Assembly: GCA_021792885.1 (NCBI GenBank)
Contig: JAJYTV010000137.1
Coordinates: 1 to 5,747, forward strand
Length of the DNA: 5,747 bases
Source: Bacillota bacterium
GTDB taxonomy: Bacteria > Bacillota > Sulfobacillia > JAJZYS01 > JAJYTV01
Direction of reading: 5' to 3'
A program made the translations under genes and the position numbers. Position 1 is the first letter of the stretch. Each line of letters starts with the position of its first letter. Shown piece by piece: positions 1 to 5,639 of the stretch. Under the pieces are notes generated by a model. The model was given only the letters and a program-made list of their open reading frames with translations, did no database searches and had not been told where the DNA came from.

Positions 1-1083
1 GCCAGGGAGCGCCGGCCAGAGATCGTCGCCCTTCTCCTCCTCGAGGCAGCAGGCGTGGTCGCTCGCCACCCAGTCGATCGTGCCCTCCATGACGCCCTTC
101 CAGAGCGCGTCGACGTCCTGCTGCTCGCGGATCGGCGGATTCACCTTCCCGCCGAGTCCATGGCCGTCGAGCATGTCGTAGGTGAGGCACAGGTGGTGGA
201 GCGTCGTCTCGCGGCGCACGTCGAGCTGCGGGTAGAGCCGCTCGATCTCCACCGCCGCCTGCAGCGCGTCGGCGCTCGAGAGGTGCAGGAGGTTCACCCG
301 CGTCTTGGCGGCATCCGCCAGTACGCCGGCCTCGTGGATCGAGAGGCGCTCGGTGAGCGGCGGGCGGGCATCGGAGTAGGCTTTGAGGTCGTTCCTGCCC
401 TCGCGCTTCACGCGCTCGATGAAGAGCTTGATCAGCTCGGGGTTCTCGCAGTGGATGCTCAGCGAGACCCGGCCCTTGCCGCCATGGCGCGCGTCGGCCC
501 TGGTGATCTCCTCCATCATCGCGTAGAGGTGGCCGAGGTCGTAGGTGTCGGACATGGTGTAGCCCGCCGCGTCCGTGGAGTCGGCGGCGAGGTTCAAGCC
601 CTTGTAGAACATGTAGTACTTGAAGGAGGTGATCCCCGCCTCGCCGACGAGCCAGTCGATCTCGCCGATGTGGCCGGGGTTCATCGGGGCGAGGTGGTAG
701 CCGTAGTCCGTGTAGGCGTTGCCGTCCGTCGCCTGCAGGACCTCCGGCAGAATGTCGCGGTAGGCGCCCGTCTTGTTGAGGTAGTGGTGGCCCGTGCGGA
801 AGTAGCTGAGGACGGTCGTCGCCCCGCCCACGAGCGAGGACTCCGTCTCCGAGCGCGCGTCGACCTCCATCGGGCGGTAGATGCCGATGTGGAAGTGGCC
901 GTCGACGCCGCCCGGGAAGACGGCGAGTCCCCGCGCGTCGATCGCCTCCTCCCCGTCCTGGGTCGTGAGACCCTGCGCGATCGCCGCGATCCTGCCGTTC
1001 TTGATCCCGAGGTCGCAGACGGTCGGTCCGCGCCCCGGCAGAACCACGAGTCCGCCGAGCACTACGGTGTCATAGCGCGCCAA
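1..1083 (-). CDS. Dihydropyrimidinase/D-hydantoinase-like amidohydrolase (3' end beyond window)
   Basis: The first 361 residues are present and the C-terminus lies beyond the left edge. This is a metal-dependent amidohydrolase of the dihydropyrimidinase/hydantoinase/allantoinase group, cytoplasmic enzymes that open cyclic amides. All expected binuclear-metal ligands are visible: the HxH pair (H63, H65 in GGVDGHFHIG), the lysine expected to be carbamylated (K155 in TSFKYYMFYKG), H211 (IHCEN), H267 (LLHLSS) and D342 (ASDHACC). A KVNPPIRE motif at 313-320 matches the KxxPPxR signature. Spacing matches D-hydantoinase except for about 23 extra residues between K155 and H211. The start is TTG at 1083: an in-frame TGA lies just upstream and a GAGGAGGAGG site sits 7 bases before it. 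The next in-frame ATG is residue 72, beyond the HxH motif, so it cannot be the start. The gene is last in the visible operon, 86 bases after the MmgE/PrpD gene. The exact substrate cannot be read; hydantoin, dihydropyrimidine, a cyclic imide or another lactam are all possible. Confidence 0.9.
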   Translation of the reverse strand, partial: MARYDTVVLGGLVVLPGRGPTVCDLGIKNGRIAAIAQGLTTQDGEEAIDARGLAVFPGGVDGHFHIGIYRPMEVDARSETESSLVGGATTVLSYFRTGHHYLNKTGAYRDILPEVLQATDGNAYTDYGYHLAPMNPGHIGEIDWLVGEAGITSFKYYMFYKGLNLAADSTDAAGYTMSDTYDLGHLYAMMEEITRADARHGGKGRVSLSIHCENPELIKLFIERVKREGRNDLKAYSDARPPLTERLSIHEAGVLADAAKTRVNLLHLSSADALQAAVEIERLYPQLDVRRETTLHHLCLTYDMLDGHGLGGKVNPPIREQQDVDALWKGVMEGTIDWVASDHACCLEEEKGDDLWPALPG

Positions 1084-1090
1084 GTCGCAT

Positions 1091-1100
1091 CCTCCTCCTC
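1091..1100 (-). promoter_or_regulatory. Ribosome binding site deciding the TTG start of the hydantoinase-like gene
   Basis: On the minus strand the run GAGGAGGAGG ends 7 bases before TTG at 1083, an ideal Shine-Dalgarno spacing. An ATG at 1090-1088 abuts this run with no spacer and opens only a six-codon frame (MRLGAL, stop at 1072-1070), so it is unlikely to be the gene's start. The in-frame TGA for the TTG frame overlaps the start of the purine run, leaving TTG as the only start compatible with the conserved N-terminus. Confidence 0.8.
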
Positions 1101-1169
1101 AGTTGCCGATCTCCCGATCCTGGAGTCCTGCCGCTCGCCGGCTCCCATCCCCCCTCTTGCGCATCTCCA

Positions 1170-2579
1170 TCAGTCTCTGGCCCATGACCGGACGAGCGGG
1201 TCGATGCTGCCCAGGTCCTCGAGGTGCGCGCAGAGGCCCGCGACCTCCTCAGCCCTTGCCTCCCCGAGCACGGGAGCCGCGTTCGAGAGGAACTTCGTGC
1301 GGATCTCCCCGAAGGAGAGCGGCCGCGCGCGGCTGCCGCGGTTCTCCAGCACCGCCTCCTCCAGCACCTGGCCGCTTGCGAGGCGCAGGCGCAGGATCGC
1401 CGGGAAGTGGTGCGGGAAGATCCGGTCGCAGCGCTCGTCCCCGCGTACCTCTACCTTGTCGGCGAGGGCCCGCAGCGTCTCGTCCGCGGCGATCCCGTCG
1501 TGGAAGTCCTCGAGCGCGAGGCCGAGGCCGCCGCCGCCACGCAGGGCCATCGCGACCGTGTAGGGTCCGCTGAAGCGCGCGTGGTAGCCGCTCTGCGGCC
1601 GCGTCTTCGCCTCGCGCGGCTGCCCGATCGTCCGCACCGTCGAGGTGGCCACGAGGAGTTCCAAAGCCTCCACCTGCGCGGGCTCGACGGGGCCCCCGAG
1701 GCGCCCGCGGAGCGCGATCGCCGCGTCGATGCCGGTGTGGGTGAAGTGGTTCGTGGGGTACGGCTTGAAGACGATCCCCGGCGTCTCCCAGCGCTCGCCG
1801 AGGTCCGCGATCGCGCCGAGGATGTCGCACTCCTCCCCGAGGAGCGCCTGGAAGAAGCCGAAGCGCCCCTCGAGCACCGTCGCGGGCGCGGTGATGCCGG
1901 CGATCGCGAGCTTCGCCGCGTAGACGCCCGCGTGGCACGCCCAGCCCGCCTGGATCTGCTTCACCGTGCCGCCCGTGCGGTTCGCCTCGAGGATGCCGGA
2001 GCCGAAGCTGGCGGCGATGCCCAGGGCGTGCATCGTCCGCTCGGCGTCAGCGCCGAGCAGTTTCGCCGCCGTCACGGCCGACGCCAGCGCCCCGCAGATC
2101 GAGGCGCCGTGCAGGCCGCGCTCGAAGAAGATGGAGTTGCCGAGCTCCTCGTCGTAGGCGGCCATCGCGATCCGCACGAGGGCCTCGTAGCCGGCCGCCG
2201 CCGCGGCGATCACATCGCGTCCGCCCGCGTCCAGGACCTGCGCCGCCGTCAGGGCGGCGGGCACGACGAAGGCGCTCGGGTGGACGATCGAGGGGAGGTG
2301 CGTGTCGTCGAACTCCACGGAGTGCGCGAGCGTGCCGGAGAGGAAGGCCGCCTGGGCGGCCGGAAGGGGATCGCGCCCTGAGAGGGGGACGGCTTCCGGC
2401 TTCCCTCCCTGCTCGCGGAGGACACCCGCTAGGATGCGGGCCGGCGCGAAGGCGGAGCCCGCCAGGACGACCCCGAGCGTGTCGAGGACGCGCTGCTTGA
2501 CGCTCTGCGCGACCTCCTGCGGCAGGTCCTCGTAGCGCAGGTCCGCCGCGAACGCCGCGATGCGCTCCGCGGCTGTCAT
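1170..2579 (-). CDS. MmgE/PrpD family protein (2-methylcitrate dehydratase-like)
   Basis: A complete 469-residue protein of normal family length. MmgE/PrpD members include 2-methylcitrate dehydratase, cis-aconitate decarboxylase and iminodisuccinate epimerase; they act without an iron-sulfur cluster on di- and tricarboxylic acids. Family landmarks in order: DTLGVVLAG (33-41), EFDDTH (89-94) followed by HPSA (100-103), a GSGILE...GGT.KQ stretch (193-208) followed by AGWACHAG (211-218), LEG.FGFF (236-243), KPYP (272-275) and RFSGPYTVA (335-343). There is no signal peptide or membrane segment, so it is cytoplasmic. The ATG start shares its bases with the TGA of the upstream cyclase gene (ATGA), and only a weak GGTGG precedes it, which suggests translational coupling. 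The reading frame stays open upstream through the cyclase gene, but that extension is a GC-rich artefact with no family similarity. No 2-methylcitrate synthase or methylisocitrate lyase lies nearby, so a role in the propionate cycle is not supported. The substrate is unknown, and hydration of an unsaturated acid is my inference. Confidence 0.9.
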   Translation of the reverse strand: MTAAERIAAFAADLRYEDLPQEVAQSVKQRVLDTLGVVLAGSAFAPARILAGVLREQGGKPEAVPLSGRDPLPAAQAAFLSGTLAHSVEFDDTHLPSIVHPSAFVVPAALTAAQVLDAGGRDVIAAAAAGYEALVRIAMAAYDEELGNSIFFERGLHGASICGALASAVTAAKLLGADAERTMHALGIAASFGSGILEANRTGGTVKQIQAGWACHAGVYAAKLAIAGITAPATVLEGRFGFFQALLGEECDILGAIADLGERWETPGIVFKPYPTNHFTHTGIDAAIALRGRLGGPVEPAQVEALELLVATSTVRTIGQPREAKTRPQSGYHARFSGPYTVAMALRGGGGLGLALEDFHDGIAADETLRALADKVEVRGDERCDRIFPHHFPAILRLRLASGQVLEEAVLENRGSRARPLSFGEIRTKFLSNAAPVLGEARAEEVAGLCAHLEDLGSIDPLVRSWARD

Positions 2580-3385
2580 ACGATCGCCACCGGGCGGATC
2601 GGCGAGCCGGTGCCTCCGACGATCCGCAGGGGACTTGCGAAGAACAGGAACTCCGAGACGCCCGCGCGCCCCAGCTCCTCGAGGTTCAGCGTCTCGACGA
2701 TGTGCACGCCGCGCTCGAAGAGGAGGAAGCGGTGCACCGGAAGGAGGCTGTGCCCCGCGCCCGGCGGGATCTCCTCGAAGGCGATCGTGTCGCTGCCGAC
2801 GATCTCTGCGCCGCCCGAAACGAGCCAGCGGGCGGCCTCCTCGTTCGGCCCCGGGACCCCCGCGTCGTGGCCGACGAACGCCGCGCGGTCGCCGAAGAGG
2901 CTCCCCCAGCCCGTGCGCACGAGGACGGCGTCCCCGGGCTGGAGGCGGACGCCAGCGCGGCGCGCCGCCGCGTCGAGGTCCGCCGCCGTAACCGCGTAGC
3001 CCGGGTCGAGGACGTCCCGGCCCTTGGTGGCGGCGACGTCGAGGAGAACCCCCCGGCAGGCGATCGGGGCGATCGTGTCGACCCCGAGCTGCCCAAAGCG
3101 CCCGCCGGTCTGCGCCTGCGCCGCGTCGATGCCGCCGTGCAGCTGCCCCTGGAACGACACGTGCGCGAGCGCGTCGATGTGCGTCCCGACGTGCCCGCCT
3201 GTCACGATGATCTCGGCCGCGGCGGAGCTTCCGTCCGCCCGCACCATGTCGCCGTGGCGGCGCGTCAGCGCGAGGCGGAACGCCGGATGGTTCGGCGACT
3301 GCGGCATGCCGTTCTCCATCGGCTGGCCGAGGTCGTAGACCCGCGCGCCCTCCAGGAGGCGAAGCCGCTCCTTGGTCGTCGTCAT
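2576..3385 (-). CDS. Cyclase-family metal-dependent hydrolase (kynurenine formamidase/isatin hydrolase-like)
   Basis: A complete 269-residue protein. The family signature HxGTHxDxxxH is intact at residues 65-75 (H65, G67, T68, H69, D71, H75); these residues bind the catalytic divalent metal in kynurenine formamidase and isatin hydrolase. The proline often seen two residues after the aspartate is Leu73 here, as I recall for a subset of the family. Other family features are the N-terminal DLGQPMENGMP stretch (18-28), GVLLDVA (about 112-118), a GSDTIAFEEIPPG segment (about 198-210) and the C-terminal HIVETLNLEEL segment. Despite the name, characterised members mostly hydrolyse amides or cyclic amides. 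The ATG at 3385 overlaps the TGA of the CoA-lyase gene by four bases, and GGGGAG ends 5 bases upstream of it. The downstream MmgE/PrpD gene overlaps its stop in the same way. Together with the hydantoinase-like gene it suggests a substrate with two amide-type bonds. The actual substrate is unknown. Confidence 0.88.
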   Translation of the reverse strand: MTTTKERLRLLEGARVYDLGQPMENGMPQSPNHPAFRLALTRRHGDMVRADGSSAAAEIIVTGGHVGTHIDALAHVSFQGQLHGGIDAAQAQTGGRFGQLGVDTIAPIACRGVLLDVAATKGRDVLDPGYAVTAADLDAAARRAGVRLQPGDAVLVRTGWGSLFGDRAAFVGHDAGVPGPNEEAARWLVSGGAEIVGSDTIAFEEIPPGAGHSLLPVHRFLLFERGVHIVETLNLEELGRAGVSEFLFFASPLRIVGGTGSPIRPVAIV

Positions 3386-4293
3386 GCTCTCTCCCCTTTC
3401 TCCCGCGCAAAGAGAAGTACGGTGCGGCGGGCCCGCTCCGCGATCGGGCGGTCGACGAACCGCCCGTCCTGGAGCCGCGCCGCCCCGGAGCCCGCGGCGA
3501 TCGCCTCCTCGTAGGCCCGCAAAAGCTCCTGCGCGCGCTCCGCCTCCGCCGCGGTCGGGGTGAAGACTTCGTGGATGACCGGGATCTGCTCCGGGTGGAT
3601 GGCGGACATGCCGCCGAATCCGAGCCGCCGCGCAGCCTGCGCAGCCCGGCGCAGCCCCTCCTGGTCCCTAAGGCGCGCGTACGCCCCCTCGAGCGGGGCG
3701 AGGAGCCCCGCCGTCCGCGCGGCGATCACGACCTCAGAGCGGGCGTAGAGCGTCTCGAGGCCCTCCGGCCCCGCCTCCGCGCCGACGTCCGCGAGGAAGT
3801 CCGCCTGGCCGAAGACGAGCCGCCCGACGCGCGGGTCGCACGCGGCGAGCTCCCTGGCGCGCGCGATGCCGCGCGCCGTCTCGATCGTCAGATCCAGGCG
3901 CACGCTGCCTGCGGCAAGCCCCTGCCGCTCCTCCGCCTGCGCGATCCAGCGCGACACTGCCTGCACCAAAGCGGGCTCCTCCGCCTTCGGGAGGCGGACG
4001 GCGTCGAGTCCCGGCTGGACGGCGGCCGCGATGTCCTCCCGCGCCCGCGGGGAGTCCGGCGCGTTCACCCTCACGTGCACCTCGGGACCCCGCAGGCCGC
4101 CTCGGCCCGCGACGCGCTCCGCGACCAGCCGGCGCGCGAGGTCCTTCTCTCCCTCCGGAACCGCGTCCTCGAGGTCCAGGACGACGGCATCGGACCCGGC
4201 TTCGAAGACCCGCTCCAGGAGCTTCTCGCTGCTTCCGGGCGCGAAGAGGTAGCTGCGCGCGGGCGCGCGCGCCTCAGATGACATGGCGCTCAC
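3382..4293 (-). CDS. CitE-like CoA-ester lyase (HpcH/HpaI aldolase family)
   Basis: A complete 303-residue TIM-barrel CoA-ester lyase, in the same family as citrate lyase beta subunit, malyl-CoA lyase and citramalyl-CoA lyase. These enzymes split a 3-hydroxyacyl-CoA into an acyl-CoA such as acetyl-CoA and a 2-oxo acid such as glyoxylate or pyruvate. Visible motifs: RSYLFAPGSSEK (13-24), DAVVLDLEDAVP (35-46), VRVN with Arg75, LPKAEE (101-106), the magnesium ligands expected at E138 (IETARGI) and D165 (FGQADFLADVG), and MSAIHPEQI, normal for the C-terminal part. No citrate lyase alpha or gamma subunit gene is present, so a stand-alone CoA-ester lyase is more likely than citrate lyase. The start is uncertain: GTG at 4293, overlapping the CoA-transferase gene by 20 bases, or ATG at 4284 (residue 4), overlapping by 11. 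Neither has a well-spaced ribosome binding site. The neighbouring CoA-transferase probably supplies its substrate. Confidence 0.92.
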   Translation of the reverse strand: MSAMSSEARAPARSYLFAPGSSEKLLERVFEAGSDAVVLDLEDAVPEGEKDLARRLVAERVAGRGGLRGPEVHVRVNAPDSPRAREDIAAAVQPGLDAVRLPKAEEPALVQAVSRWIAQAEERQGLAAGSVRLDLTIETARGIARARELAACDPRVGRLVFGQADFLADVGAEAGPEGLETLYARSEVVIAARTAGLLAPLEGAYARLRDQEGLRRAAQAARRLGFGGMSAIHPEQIPVIHEVFTPTAAEAERAQELLRAYEEAIAAGSGAARLQDGRFVDRPIAERARRTVLLFAREKGERA

Positions 4294-5476
4294 GCAGCGC
4301 GTCGTACTCCTCGCGGCTCATCCCGAGGAGGCCGAGGTAGACGTCCTCGTTGTCGGCCCCGAGCCTGCGGCCCGTGTGGCGGATCTCGCCCGGGGTCTCC
4401 GTCATGCGGAAGAGCACGTTCTGCATGCGCACGGGTCCGAGCTCCTCGTCCTCGACCGTCGTGATCGACCCGAGCGCCGCGTACTGCGGATCCGCCATCA
4501 CGTCGGAGACGTCGTAGATCGGGGTTGCGGCGGCTCCGGCCGCCTCGAACGCCGCCATCACGTCCTGGAGGTCGCGCTCGCCGATCCACGCGGAAACCCA
4601 CCCGTCCAGCACTTCCACGTGCTCCGCGCGGCCCTTGCCGGACTGGAACCACGGTTCGGGGATGACCTCCGGGTGTCCGACCAGCCGGAGCACGCGCTCC
4701 GCGATGCTCTGCGCGCTCGTCGAGACGGCGACCCAGCGGCCGTCGCGGGTGCGATACGTGTTGCGCGGCGCGTTGTTCACCGAGCGGTTGCCGCTGCGCT
4801 GCTGCACGACGCCGAGCTGGTCGTAGACCGTCGGCTGCGGGCCGAGGATGGAGAGGATCGGCTCGATGATCGCAAGGTCGATCTGCTGTCCCCCAGCGCC
4901 GTGCGCGTCGCGGTGATAGAGCGCGAACGCCACCGCGCTCGCGCCCGCGAGCGCGGTGATGCCGTCGGCAAGGCCGAACGGCGGCAGGGTCGGCGGACCG
5001 TCGGGCTCACCGGTGATGGCCGCGAATCCGCTCATGCACTCGGCGATCGTCCCGAAGCCTGCGCGCTGGGCGTAGGGGCCGAACTGCCCGAACCCGGTCA
5101 CGCGCGCCAGGATGAGCCGCGGGTTCTCCGCGTGCAGGCGCTCCCAGCCAAGGTTCCAGCGTTCGAGCGTGCCGGGCCGGAAGTTCTCGATGACGACGTC
5201 CGCCTCGCGCGCGAGCCGAAGGAAGAGTTCCTGGCCCTTCGGATCTCCGAGGTAGAGCGTGATCGCCCGCTTGTTGCGGCCGAGCATCTTCCACCACAGC
5301 GGCACGCCGTCCTTCTGCTGGCCGTGGCCGCGTGCCGGGTCGCCCTTCGGATGCTCGATCTTGATGACGTCGGCGCCGAAGTCGGCGAGGACCGTCGCCA
5401 GGAACGGTCCGGCGAACAGCGTCGCGACGTCCAGCACCTTGATCCCCTCAAGCGGTTTGACCTGCCCCACCCCCAA
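4274..5476 (-). CDS. CaiB/BaiF class III CoA-transferase
   Basis: A complete 400-residue protein of the formyl-CoA transferase/CaiB family, which moves CoA between carboxylic acids through an aspartyl-CoA anhydride intermediate. Family features: KPLEGIKVLDVATLFAGP (7-24), LADFGADVIKIEHP (30-43), a GRNKRAITL stretch (66-74), ADVVIENFRPG (92-102), GFGQFGPYAQRAGFG (128-142) and the catalytic aspartate D171 in FGLADG, two residues from its position (D169) in Oxalobacter formyl-CoA transferase. The C-terminal GADNEDVY element is also present. It is first in the operon and feeds directly into the overlapping lyase gene, so it probably activates the acid that the lyase later cleaves. This resembles CoA-transferase/lyase pairs for citramalate or itaconate, but the acid here is not known. 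The start is TTG at 5476 or GTG at 5470; an in-frame TGA at 5500-5498 rules out anything longer. Neither start has a clear Shine-Dalgarno site, since the upstream purine run AGGAGG lies on the other strand. Alpha-methylacyl-CoA racemase is a less likely alternative. Confidence 0.92.
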   Translation of the reverse strand: MGVGQVKPLEGIKVLDVATLFAGPFLATVLADFGADVIKIEHPKGDPARGHGQQKDGVPLWWKMLGRNKRAITLYLGDPKGQELFLRLAREADVVIENFRPGTLERWNLGWERLHAENPRLILARVTGFGQFGPYAQRAGFGTIAECMSGFAAITGEPDGPPTLPPFGLADGITALAGASAVAFALYHRDAHGAGGQQIDLAIIEPILSILGPQPTVYDQLGVVQQRSGNRSVNNAPRNTYRTRDGRWVAVSTSAQSIAERVLRLVGHPEVIPEPWFQSGKGRAEHVEVLDGWVSAWIGERDLQDVMAAFEAAGAAATPIYDVSDVMADPQYAALGSITTVEDEELGPVRMQNVLFRMTETPGEIRHTGRRLGADNEDVYLGLLGMSREEYDALRERHVI

Positions 5477-5490
5477 GCCAGGAGGTTGTT

Positions 5491-5515
5491 GTTCCGCTCA
5501 CCGGAACACCGTTCC
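5491..5515. promoter_or_regulatory. Candidate operator: three alternating GTTCC/GGAAC half-sites
   Basis: Reading the plus strand, GTTCCG (5491-5496) pairs with CGGAAC (5502-5507) across five bases. The same GGAAC (5503-5507) also pairs with GTTCC (5511-5515) across three bases. The cluster lies 15-40 bases upstream of the TTG start of the CoA-transferase gene, where a repressor would block transcription or early elongation. Short dyads of the GGAAC-N3-GTTCC form resemble operators I recall for IclR-type regulators, but no regulator gene is in the window, so the binding protein is unknown. A purely RNA-level role or chance is possible. Confidence 0.35.
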
Positions 5516-5562
5516 ACCATATGCGGCGTATTCGATCTCTCGAGCAGTGACTCCTTCCTGGA

Positions 5563-5591
5563 TCGGCGCCCGCGCAAGCGAGAATCCATGG
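5563..5591. repeat. Degenerate copy of a dispersed CCCGCG-AAAG-CGGGAATCC type repeat
   Basis: The plus strand from 5569 to 5591 matches 21 of 23 positions of the widespread intergenic repeat I recall as CCCGCGAAAGCGGGAATCC followed by ATGG; the mismatches are at 5575 and 5581. The six bases before it have diverged. Translation in the frames typical of this repeat gives the tell-tale peptides in altered form: FPWILACAGAD and MDSRLRGRR on the minus strand, RPRKRESM on the plus strand. These short palindromic elements (related to dRS3/REP-like repeats) usually sit between genes, which agrees with the position here. The consensus is from memory, not from a search. Confidence 0.6.
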
Positions 5592-5598
5592 AAACACA

Positions 5599-5639
5599 GC
5601 GCCAGAACCGAGAGACCCGCAGTCTTTCGGTTCTGGCGC
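5599..5639 (-). terminator. Strong hairpin, possible transcription terminator
   Basis: Bases 5599-5616 and 5622-5639 are reverse complements at 17 of 18 positions (a G/T at 5612/5626 is the only exception), around a five-base loop. The outer 13 pairs are perfect. On the minus strand the stem is followed by TGTGTTTCC, a weak T-rich tail; on the plus strand it is followed by AATCAG, with no T run. A minus-strand terminator for a gene lying to the right, or a leader hairpin for the operon, is therefore the best reading. It could instead be part of a mobile repeat together with the relic eight bases away. Confidence 0.45.

Noticed and set aside
1084..1169. Promoter or terminator in the 86-base gap between the MmgE/PrpD and hydantoinase-like genes
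   Set aside because: I see only the ribosome binding site: no T-tailed hairpin and no -35/-10 pair. Continued transcription through the gap is the simpler reading.
55..1563. A 502-codon plus-strand open frame
   Set aside because: It runs antisense across the end of the MmgE/PrpD gene and most of the hydantoinase-like gene, has a biased Arg/Ala/Val composition and no family motifs. It is a typical shadow in high-GC DNA.
1224..2381. A 385-codon plus-strand open frame antisense to the MmgE/PrpD gene
   Set aside because: No recognisable motif, composition skewed to Arg/Ala/Glu, and entirely explained by the gene on the other strand.
1170..3410. A 746-codon minus-strand open frame reading through the cyclase region into the MmgE/PrpD gene, suggesting a fusion
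   Set aside because: Its first 277 residues are Arg/Gly/Pro-rich and lie in another frame over the well-supported cyclase gene. The MmgE/PrpD domain begins cleanly at the ATGA overlap at 2579.
3382..4293. Citrate lyase beta subunit as the identity of the lyase
   Set aside because: No genes for the other citrate lyase subunits or its activation enzymes are nearby, and the neighbour is a CoA-transferase. A stand-alone CoA-ester lyase fits better.
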